5,341 nt of DNA from positions 1 to 5,341 of the forward strand of contig JAUWBW010000139.1 of the NCBI GenBank assembly GCA_030609665.1. Reading direction: 5' to 3'. The stretch is from Methanosarcinaceae archaeon (GTDB taxonomy: Archaea > Halobacteriota > Methanosarcinia > Methanosarcinales > Methanosarcinaceae). The notes under the pieces are model-generated. The model saw nothing but the letters and a program-made list of their open reading frames with translations, was not told the DNA's origin and ran no database searches. This document shows, piece by piece, positions 1 through 4,562 of this stretch; positions within the stretch are counted from its first letter, which is position 1; every line of letters begins with the position of its first letter. A program made the position numbers and the translations under genes.

Positions 1-1
1 G

Positions 2-1996
2 AAAAAGACCGTTGTGATCGCCACCAATGTCCATCAGCAGATGGTGCAGTTCATAAACGAAGCGCATGATATCAAAAAGACCAATGACCTGAAAGTGGCT
101 GTTGTCAAAGGCAAGAGCACAATGTGTCCGCTCGAGGTTGATTATGAGGAGTGTTCCCTAAAGCGCGAGAATACTTTTGAACTCATCGAGATCGAGCGCG
201 AACTACATCTCAAAAGACAGGAACTCAGATCCTCCAACGAGAACTACAAAAAAACACGCGACCCATCACTTATCGCACTTCGGGACGCACTGGCACACGA
301 GATCGACACCTCGCAGGAGAAAATAAAAACTGTACGTGACCGGGCATGCAATGAACTCTATGAAGTCCTGCGCTCGGACAGCGAAACATTCCGAAAATGG
401 CTGTTCGCAGATGTCCGCTCTCCCGAAGAGGTCAACGATTATGCATTCGATCTTGGAATGTGCGGCTACGAGTTAATGAAACGTGAGATCAAACACGCAG
501 ATCTCGTGATATGCAATTATCACCATGTCCTGAATGCCGATATATTTTCAACATTTCTTGGATGGCTTGACAGGGACCCAGAGGATATAATTCTTATTCT
601 GGACGAAGCGCACAATATCGAATCAGCCGCACGGTCGCATTCATCCATCACGATCACCGAACACACGGTTGAAAAATCGATCGCAGAACTTGAAGCAAAT
701 ATCGATGAGATGCCTGATGGGGGAGTGCACAACCTTTTCAGGATCCTGCTGGAAGTGATGCAGACCACATATAATACAAGATTCAAATTCGGGGAGAAAG
801 AGCGGGTCGGGAAAAGATGGTACGATATACGGATAAGCGACCCGTATGAACGTAATGACATAGTACGCGCACGGTTTTTGCGTCAGGCAAAGGAGAAAGG
901 ATTTGGAGAGGAAAAAGATATCCAGGAACTTCTGACCAATGCAAGTGAGTTTGGGGCTAAACTTGATGAGATCTACCGTGAGCAGTATAAAAAAGGATTG
1001 AGCAAGATCTTGAAAAAGTCGCATATCCGTTATTCCGCCGATTTTCTCTCATCGTACCTTGTGCTGTCCAATGATCTCAATTACTACCCGATCCTCAATG
1101 TCAGGCGGGATATGAACAACGAGGTATACGGACGGGTCGAACTGTTCACCTGCATTCCGAAAAATGTTACAGAGCCATTGTTTGATTCCGTGTTCTCGGC
1201 TATTTTGATGTCAGCAACCCTGCGACCTTTCAGTATGATCAAAGCCACGCTCGGAATTACGCGGGATACATGTGAGATTGCGTACCCCACGTCATTCCCT
1301 GAGGAAAAACGGCTAACTATCGCAGCAGCCATTCCGCCGCTGTTTGCAAAGAACCGCGACGATCCGCAGACTAAGGAAGCCATTGAGCAGGTGTTGTTCG
1401 ATTCTGTTGAACAGTCAAAGGGCAATGTCATCATATTCTTCCAGAGTTCATTTGAAGCAAGGCGATATTTCAATAAACTGGAAAAAGCAGTGGATGTTCC
1501 TGTGTTCCTTGACGAGGTCGGGGTATCCTCACAGAATGTCAGGGAGGATTTCTTCAGGATAGGAGAGGGTGGCGGCAAGGCTGTTCTTGTTTCGTATCTG
1601 TGGGGAACGCTGAGCGAGGGCGTGGATTACCGTGACGGGAGAGGGCGTACTGTTATCATTGTGGGTGTGGGATATCCCGCATTAAATGACAGGATGAATG
1701 CAGTGGAGTCCGCCTACGACCATGTGTTCGAATACGGTGCAGGATGGGATTATGCGATACAGATTCCGACCATCCGCAAGATCAGGCAGGCAATGGGAAG
1801 GGTAGTGCGCTCACCTGACGATTATGGGGTGCGGATACTTCTTGATGGTCGGTTTTTGACAGATTCGAAGAAGAGGTACGGGAAATTTTCAGTGTTTAAT
1901 GTGTTTCCCGAAGATGAGAGGGCGGAATTTGTGGATGTCGAGCCTGACAGAGTTAAGTATTCGCTTATGAATTTTTTTATGGATAACGCGCAGTAA
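2..1996 (+). CDS. XPD/Rad3/DinG-family superfamily 2 DNA helicase, N-terminus cut off by the window
   Basis: An ATP-dependent DNA helicase of the XPD/Rad3/DinG group, which unwinds DNA 5'-to-3' in repair or fork processing. The frame is open from base 2, and the first residues (KKTVVIATN) are helicase motif Ia, so the Walker A loop lies upstream. The GTG at 14 is not the true start. Numbering residues from that GTG: four cysteines before motif II (C38, C47, C112, C150) are candidate Fe-S cluster ligands; ICNYHH is at 166-171; the DEAH box (motif II) at 197-200; SAT (motif III) at 400-402; EGVDYRDG (motif V) at 535-542; and QAMGRVVRS (motif VI, with arginine finger) at 592-600. About 660 residues remain, consistent with nearly a full-length member. 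A charged, probably helical stretch (about 53-128) lies between C47 and C112. XPD versus DinG-type paralog cannot be decided here. The stop is TAA, followed by repeat copy A. Confidence 0.93.
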   Translation, partial: KKTVVIATNVHQQMVQFINEAHDIKKTNDLKVAVVKGKSTMCPLEVDYEECSLKRENTFELIEIERELHLKRQELRSSNENYKKTRDPSLIALRDALAHEIDTSQEKIKTVRDRACNELYEVLRSDSETFRKWLFADVRSPEEVNDYAFDLGMCGYELMKREIKHADLVICNYHHVLNADIFSTFLGWLDRDPEDIILILDEAHNIESAARSHSSITITEHTVEKSIAELEANIDEMPDGGVHNLFRILLEVMQTTYNTRFKFGEKERVGKRWYDIRISDPYERNDIVRARFLRQAKEKGFGEEKDIQELLTNASEFGAKLDEIYREQYKKGLSKILKKSHIRYSADFLSSYLVLSNDLNYYPILNVRRDMNNEVYGRVELFTCIPKNVTEPLFDSVFSAILMSATLRPFSMIKATLGITRDTCEIAYPTSFPEEKRLTIAAAIPPLFAKNRDDPQTKEAIEQVLFDSVEQSKGNVIIFFQSSFEARRYFNKLEKAVDVPVFLDEVGVSSQNVREDFFRIGEGGGKAVLVSYLWGTLSEGVDYRDGRGRTVIIVGVGYPALNDRMNAVESAYDHVFEYGAGWDYAIQIPTIRKIRQAMGRVVRSPDDYGVRILLDGRFLTDSKKRYGKFSVFNVFPEDERAEFVDVEPDRVKYSLMNFFMDNAQ

Positions 1997-2015
1997 CAGA
2001 TAGATTACAATTATC

Positions 2016-2102
2016 GTGTTTGTTTATCTAAAACCAATACAACAACCGCCGCAGGCGGCGCATTCCCTCGCTACTGATTCGCATAAAATACATGCTCGGC
2101 AA
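2016..2102 (-). repeat. Dispersed intergenic repeat, copy A, with minus-strand micro-frame
   Basis: The most complete of three related elements in the window. It contains the 11-mer gtgtttgttta (2016-2026), the GC-rich block ccgccgcaggcg (2046-2057) and a 43-nt stretch (2060-2102) that aligns without gaps to copy B at 31 of 43 positions. The 11-mer and the GC block recur in copy C in the same order with similar spacing (30 versus 33 nt between their starts). On the minus strand an ATG at 2093 opens 21 codons ending in TAG at 2028; the peptide begins MYFMRISSEGMRRLRR. CGCCG (2047-2051) and CGGCG (2056-2060) can form a 5-bp stem with a CAGG loop. No ribosome site precedes the minus-strand ATG. 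The element could be a mobile-repeat remnant, a degraded gene fragment, or a structured RNA-level element. Similarity among copies is seen directly; function is unknown. Confidence 0.6.
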
Positions 2103-2155
2103 ACTTAGATACTAAATCTATATGAGGATAAATATCCAATTTAAGTTTAGATTTA
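2101..2155. repeat. Nested AT-rich inverted repeats upstream of the toxin-antitoxin promoter
   Basis: Several inverted repeats overlap here. AAACTTA (2101-2107) pairs with TAAGTTT (2142-2148), extendable to 10 bp with one G-T. TAGAT (2106-2110) pairs with ATCTA (2116-2120). GGAT (2126-2129) pairs with ATCC (2134-2137) around a 4-nt loop. TAAATCT (2113-2119) pairs with AGATTTA (2149-2155). They end 13 nt before the TATA box at 2168, so they could be upstream regulator sites or an old recombination scar. In AT-rich DNA some of these will arise by chance. Confidence 0.35.
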
Positions 2156-2167
2156 TGGGAAGTAGGT

Positions 2168-2175
2168 TTTATATA
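2168..2175 (+). promoter_or_regulatory. Archaeal TATA box for the toxin-antitoxin operon
   Basis: TTTATATA matches the archaeal box A consensus exactly and is preceded by purine-rich sequence (2158-2166) that could serve as a BRE. Transcription about 25 nt downstream of the box centre would begin near 2196, which gives a leader of only about 12 nt before the ATG at 2208. No Shine-Dalgarno sequence is visible, so the first gene is probably leaderless or nearly so. Confidence 0.65.
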
Positions 2176-2195
2176 TTTAGCAGATAAATTAGTTA

Positions 2196-2209
2196 ATGTG
2201 ATATCACAT
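2196..2209. promoter_or_regulatory. 14-bp perfect palindrome at the predicted transcription start; candidate TA operator
   Basis: ATGTGATATCACAT is a perfect 14-bp palindrome. It covers the predicted transcription start and the first two bases of the antitoxin start codon. A protein bound here would block the TATA-driven promoter. Toxin-antitoxin operons are commonly repressed by their own complex, so autoregulation is the natural reading, although the antitoxin has no DNA-binding fold that can be recognised by eye. The palindrome is seen directly; the role is inferred. Confidence 0.5.
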
Positions 2210-2396
2210 GGAAACTGAAACTGTCACTGAATTGAAAATGATACGAGCCGACCTTGATATGCTCACAGATCTCTATTCAAAACTCGTTGAAATGTTAATT
2301 CAAAAAGAAGAACCTGAAGATGAAGACCTCAAAGCAATACGCAGTAAGGATAAAGTATCTTCTGAATCAGAACTTCTAAAGGTATTGAATGCATGA
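2208..2396 (+). CDS. Small acidic antitoxin of a RelBE-like module
   Basis: A 62-residue protein, inferred to neutralise the RelE-family toxin encoded immediately downstream. Residues 4-32 look like one long amphipathic helix (ELKMIRADLDMLTDLYSKLV). They are followed by an acidic linker (EEPEDEDLKAI, 34-44) and a C-terminal segment (SESELLKVLNA) of the kind found in short archaeal RelB-type antitoxins that wrap around their toxin. No AbrB, ribbon-helix-helix or helix-turn-helix domain is obvious. The stop overlaps the toxin start by 4 nt (ATGA), giving translational coupling. ATG at 2208 was chosen because it follows the TATA box at the spacing expected for a short leader. The assignment rests mostly on gene order and the toxin's identity; the antitoxin sequence alone would not be diagnostic. 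Confidence 0.8.
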   Translation: METETVTELKMIRADLDMLTDLYSKLVEMLIQKEEPEDEDLKAIRSKDKVSSESELLKVLNA

Positions 2397-2659
2397 ATTT
2401 TGAGATAAATATCAAAGGCAAATCTTTGAAATTTATTTCTTCTTTGCAAAAACATGATCGAGAGCAACTCCGAGAAGCAATCTTTGTTTTAAAAGATGAC
2501 CCCATTCCTATAAGATCTCTTGATATTGCCAAACTAAAAGGTGAAAAAAACAAGTATCGCATACGTAAAGGAAAGTTTAGAATCGTTTATGAAGTTGTAT
2601 GGGAGCAAAAAGTAATTTTGATTCACAGAGTCGATTTTAGAAGTAATGTTTATAAATAA
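2393..2659 (+). CDS. RelE/ParE-superfamily toxin (archaeal RelE type)
   Basis: An 88-residue toxin of the RelE fold; RelE relatives typically cleave mRNA on the ribosome, and ParE relatives poison gyrase. The family pattern is clear: an N-terminal helical hairpin (SLKFISSLQKHDREQLREAI, 11-30), a KLKG turn (47-50), the strand-rich core YRIRKGKFRIVYEV (55-68), and the closing HRVDFRSNVY (78-87). The basic residues of the core and the C-terminal H-R...Y are where RelE enzymes place their RNA-contacting residues. The length is normal for the family and the gene is intact. It overlaps the antitoxin by ATGA. The gene is noticeably AT-rich (16 G/C of 60 at 2401-2460) compared with the helicase (36 of 60 at 1561-1620), which fits horizontal acquisition. 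The sequence does not settle mRNase versus gyrase-inhibitor activity; RelE is favoured. Confidence 0.9.
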   Translation: MNFEINIKGKSLKFISSLQKHDREQLREAIFVLKDDPIPIRSLDIAKLKGEKNKYRIRKGKFRIVYEVVWEQKVILIHRVDFRSNVYK

Positions 2660-2696
2660 AATACATTAGTCATCGATTTTGATCATAATGATATTA

Positions 2697-2717
2697 TTCA
2701 TTTTGAATCTTCTTTTT
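2697..2717 (+). terminator. Candidate oligo-T terminator after the toxin-antitoxin operon
   Basis: A T-rich stretch containing two T-runs (2701-2704 and 2713-2717) lies about 40 nt past the toxin stop, with no strong hairpin. Archaeal RNA polymerase can terminate at such T-tracts. The local DNA is AT-rich anyway, so this is a weak call. Confidence 0.3.
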
Positions 2718-2755
2718 CGTGACCTAATCAATACTATCATTGTGAGCAGAAGCCA

Positions 2756-2815
2756 TTATTTCTGACGCAGTTGCATTCCATCACTGCGGACCCATACAAA
2801 ATACATAATAGGCAA
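2756..2815 (-). repeat. Dispersed intergenic repeat, copy B, with minus-strand micro-frame
   Basis: Positions 2773-2815 align without gaps to copy A (2060-2102), including identical gcattcc, aaaatacat and ggcaa blocks at the same offsets (0, 25 and 38). The GC-rich block is eroded: cgcag (2766-2770) joins gcattcc through a shorter spacer. On the minus strand an ATG at 2806 opens 16 codons ending in TAA at 2756, with peptide MYFVWVRSDGMQLRQK. Compared with copy A the frame is kept through a one-codon deletion. No ribosome site precedes it. It ends about 20 nt before the candidate promoter of the next plus-strand gene. Confidence 0.55.
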
Positions 2816-2835
2816 GTCCATATACTAAACCGATT

Positions 2836-2850
2836 CAAAAATTATTAATA
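2836..2850 (+). promoter_or_regulatory. Candidate promoter for the unknown two-gene operon
   Basis: CAAAAATTATTAATA combines an A-rich BRE-like stretch with an imperfect TATA box. It sits 36 nt or more before the start codon, which puts the expected transcription start near 2870, just ahead of the ribosome site. The whole region is AT-rich, so the exact box is uncertain. Confidence 0.35.
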
Positions 2851-2872
2851 ATCCTAATAATTATAACATTTT

Positions 2873-2877
2873 AGGAG
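2873..2877 (+). promoter_or_regulatory. Ribosome binding site AGGAG for the gene at 2886
   Basis: AGGAG lies 8 nt before the ATG at 2886, which is optimal spacing. It fixes the start of this gene. Confidence 0.75.
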
Positions 2878-2885
2878 ACATAAAA

Positions 2886-3437
2886 ATGGCAACATTCGAA
2901 CAACTGATCAAAGACAGTTGGAAACTGGTTGAAAAAGAACATGCTGCTACATATGTAGATGAGGTGTTCATCGGAGGACTTGTATCCACAATGCTGGAAA
3001 GCGGACATGCGCTTTTTGATGTATCTTCCACAGGTGACAATCACAATATGATGTTTGAGAACCTTGGCAATCAGGACAGGGTTATTATCCAGATAAGACA
3101 CGAAAGCAATGCACTTGCAGAAGCCAAAACACTTGGGCACAGGATGCAATTTACGTGCGGATACGGAATGCGTGCGAAAACGATTGGAAAACTAATCTCA
3201 TCAAGTTGGAGGGAATCATTGTCTGGTGCACTTGATGACATCGGTTCCATAATGTATGATGTGCAGGGGAATTACCTGTTTGCCAGCATGCCCCTTTACA
3301 TAAAGGCTGATGATTATGTGGATATGGATACACTTACTCCTGACTTTGAAAAAATGGCAGGGGACATATCTGCGATCACGGAAAAACTGAAGGAATTCGT
3401 TGAAGTCAACGGGGGGCATGATCATGGGACTTTTTAA
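2886..3437 (+). CDS. Protein of unknown function, first of a tandem paralogous pair
   Basis: A 183-residue protein, probably cytoplasmic and not recognised as a named family. No signal peptide or membrane segment is visible. It begins with an amphipathic helix (3-20), continues with alternating hydrophobic strands (HALFDVSST 41-49; RVIIQIRHE 65-73; NYLFASMPLYI 129-139) and ends in a helix (153-173) plus a His/Gly tail (GGHDHGTF). Key positions line up with the next gene's product: GHALF (40-44), GSI (120-122), NY..A (129-133), YV followed by T (144-149) and DIS (160-162). The alpha-beta-alpha layout recalls small chaperone-like folds such as YbjN or type III secretion chaperones, but that is only a guess. 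A clear AGGAG supports the ATG start. It overlaps the downstream gene by 14 nt and is probably co-translated with it. Confidence 0.85.
   Translation: MATFEQLIKDSWKLVEKEHAATYVDEVFIGGLVSTMLESGHALFDVSSTGDNHNMMFENLGNQDRVIIQIRHESNALAEAKTLGHRMQFTCGYGMRAKTIGKLISSSWRESLSGALDDIGSIMYDVQGNYLFASMPLYIKADDYVDMDTLTPDFEKMAGDISAITEKLKEFVEVNGGHDHGTF
3411..3416 (+). promoter_or_regulatory. G6 ribosome-site candidate that decides the start at 3424
   Basis: A run of six G lies 7 nt before the ATG at 3424, but only 1 nt before the ATG at 3418 and downstream of the in-frame TTG at 3400. This spacing favours 3424. The site is inside the end of the preceding gene, as expected for coupled translation. A G-run is not a standard GGAGG, so confidence is moderate. 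Confidence 0.45.
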
Positions 3438-4026
3438 AGCCATCGGGGACGTCGCACACAGCAAAGCACTGACACAGAGCAAGGACGAGATTGTACTTGG
3501 TGAGGTTATACATTACTTTGTCAGGAACGGACATTCACTTATCCATATTGCAAACGGAACCAAAGCAAGTCCGGGATACACTGTTCGATTCAAGATGAAC
3601 GATGATGTTCTCTACACCATCGAGTACAAGATCGACCGCAAGGTTTCGGGAATGAAGTCAAAGATCGTAGGAAGCCAGTCCGTCATAACTGTTGTGGCAA
3701 CCGTGAAGAACTACGTTGTCGAGCCTGAAGAGGTCATTAAAATGTACAAGACAGATTTTACCAATATCGGCAAGATACCTCTTTTGGGTTCCATCAAGGT
3801 AGATCATGACCTCAACTACGTGGTCGCAACGGCACAGAGCATTAATAATCTGAACAAATATGTCAATAAAACCACGATCGATCAGGATGAACTGCATAAC
3901 GATATCAGCGATATGATCGCGCAGTTGCATGAGAAACTTGAGCCTTTTAAGAAGGAGTTTGATCTTAATCACTGTACCCCGCAGCTCTGCTGCGGTTGGG
4001 ACAAACCATCGTTAAACTTTTTTTAA
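3424..4026 (+). CDS. Protein of unknown function, second of the tandem paralogous pair, with Cys-rich tail
   Basis: A 200-residue protein of no family I recognise. ATG at 3424 is chosen because a G-rich ribosome site precedes it and the product then begins MGLFKAIGD, an amphipathic start. In-frame starts at 3400 (TTG) and 3418 (ATG) remain possible. Predicted elements are a helix (20-35), several beta strands (GYTVRFKMND, VLYTIEYKID, SVITVVATVKNYV), a strand at 130-137 and a long C-terminal helix (155-180). GHSLI (36-40), GSI (122-124), NYVVA (131-135), KYV (145-147) and DIS (160-162) match the upstream protein in the same order and almost the same register. The last 20 residues, absent from that protein, hold three cysteines (HCTPQLCCGW, 183-192) and are encoded across a strong inverted repeat. 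A hairpin terminator starts at the base after the stop codon. Confidence 0.82.
   Translation: MGLFKAIGDVAHSKALTQSKDEIVLGEVIHYFVRNGHSLIHIANGTKASPGYTVRFKMNDDVLYTIEYKIDRKVSGMKSKIVGSQSVITVVATVKNYVVEPEEVIKMYKTDFTNIGKIPLLGSIKVDHDLNYVVATAQSINNLNKYVNKTTIDQDELHNDISDMIAQLHEKLEPFKKEFDLNHCTPQLCCGWDKPSLNFF
3979..3995 (+). other. Strong inverted repeat inside the 3' end of the coding region
   Basis: CCGCAGC-TCT-GCTGCGG is a perfect 7-bp, GC-rich stem with a 3-nt loop. CCC (3976-3978) and GGG (3998-4000) could extend it across a bulge. It encodes the Cys-rich tail and lies 22 nt before a run of seven T (4018-4024). It could slow ribosomes or polymerase, protect the mRNA 3' end, or be an older terminator that became coding. 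Confidence 0.5.
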
Positions 4027-4055
4027 AATCCTCACTTTTGAGGGTTACTTTTTTT
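4027..4055 (+). terminator. Intrinsic-type terminator: hairpin plus T7
   Basis: AATCCTCA (4027-4034) pairs with TGAGGGTT (4039-4046) around a CTTT loop. This is 8 bp with one G-U pair, followed after AC by seven T (4049-4055). It begins directly after the stop codon and separates the unknown pair from the gerW operon. The form is that of a bacterial intrinsic terminator; in archaea the T-tract alone is usually the main signal. Confidence 0.75.
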
Positions 4056-4097
4056 ACTTAACAAATCTCATAGTTATAGTATCTACAACAAACTATG

Positions 4098-4101
4098 GGA
4101 G
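4098..4101 (+). promoter_or_regulatory. Ribosome binding site GGAG for gerW
   Basis: GGAG sits 9 nt before the ATG at 4111 but only 3 nt before the in-frame GTG at 4105, so it supports 4111. Only a weak TATA-like stretch (around 4070-4082) is visible in the 55 nt between the terminator and this site. Confidence 0.6.
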
Positions 4102-4110
4102 TGAGTGAAT

Positions 4111-4524
4111 ATGAGCGTAGAGAACATAATTAAAGAAGTTACAAGCGAACTTGAGCGAATGGTAAACACAAAGACCGTCATCGGGGAACCTGTGGAAGCC
4201 GCAGGTAAGACGATAATTCCGGTCACAAAAGTGTCCTTTGGATTTGGAAGCGGCGGCGGAGAAGGAAAAGGCGACAAAGGTGAAACCGGCTTTGGCGGCG
4301 GAGGCGGTGCAGGTGCGAAGATCGAGCCGATCGCATTCATTGTGGTTTCTGAAGACGAAGCACGCCTGCTCACAATATCCGGCAAGACCAATTTTGGCAA
4401 GATCATAGAATCTGTGCCTGAAGTTATTGAAAAACTCAAATCGGTCAAGAGCAAGATGGGGAAGAAGGAAGAGAAATCTGAAGTCGCCGAAGAAGCGGAA
4501 CACAAAGGGAGCGAAGAAGAATAA
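4111..4524 (+). CDS. GerW (YtfJ) family protein
   Basis: A 137-residue member of the Spore_YtfJ/GerW family. In Bacillus the relative is a spore germination protein; the archaeal role is unknown. Typical family order is seen: an N-terminal helix (MSVENIIKEVTSELERM, 1-17), NTKTVIGEPVEAAGKTIIPVTKV (19-41), a FGFG turn and long glycine-rich loop (43-68), a hydrophobic strand (IEPIAFIVV, 71-79), and a further strand and amphipathic helix (LLTISGKTNFGKII, then VPEVIEKLKS). The tail from about 112 is highly charged (Lys then Glu rich) and probably disordered. There is no signal peptide, so the protein is probably cytoplasmic, perhaps membrane-associated through its partner. ATG at 4111 is preferred over GTG at 4105 because of the ribosome-site spacing. 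The DUF2953 gene follows 38 nt downstream, the same pairing as ytfJ-ytfI. Confidence 0.92.
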   Translation: MSVENIIKEVTSELERMVNTKTVIGEPVEAAGKTIIPVTKVSFGFGSGGGEGKGDKGETGFGGGGGAGAKIEPIAFIVVSEDEARLLTISGKTNFGKIIESVPEVIEKLKSVKSKMGKKEEKSEVAEEAEHKGSEEE

Positions 4525-4562
4525 TCTAACCACCGATCCTGCCCTCTCAGACTCCAACATGC

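Noticed and set aside
1084..1578. Minus-strand open frame of 164 codons inside the helicase gene
   Set aside because: It lies wholly antisense to helicase motifs III-V, has Ser/Thr/Ile-rich composition typical of a shadow frame, and resembles no family.
2046..2060. GC-rich hairpin after the helicase as an intrinsic terminator
   Set aside because: No T-run follows the stem, and the sequence is shared with copy C as part of the dispersed repeat.
1997..2207. tRNA, box C/D RNA or CRISPR array in the intergenic regions
   Set aside because: No cloverleaf, no paired C and D boxes at proper spacing, and no regularly spaced direct repeats are visible in any of the gaps.
2756..2806. Repeat peptide MYFVWVRSDG as the N-terminus of a GIY-YIG nuclease
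   Set aside because: The start is loosely similar to the MYxVYV...S.G opening of such proteins, but no GIY or YIG motif follows in any copy. A translated search would settle it.
3400..3423. TTG at 3400 or ATG at 3418 as start of the second unknown gene
   Set aside because: They sit upstream of, or directly against, the G6 ribosome-site candidate, while ATG 3424 has 7-nt spacing and gives a natural amphipathic N-terminus. 3418 is not fully excluded.
4105..4110. GTG at 4105 as gerW start
   Set aside because: It is only 3 nt from the GGAG site; ATG at 4111 has good spacing and yields the usual family N-terminus.
4093..4560. Long minus-strand frames (140 and 155 codons) opposite gerW
   Set aside because: They arise from the Gly/Lys/Glu codon bias of gerW, giving Pro/Phe/Ser-rich translations; the GerW product on the plus strand is unmistakable.
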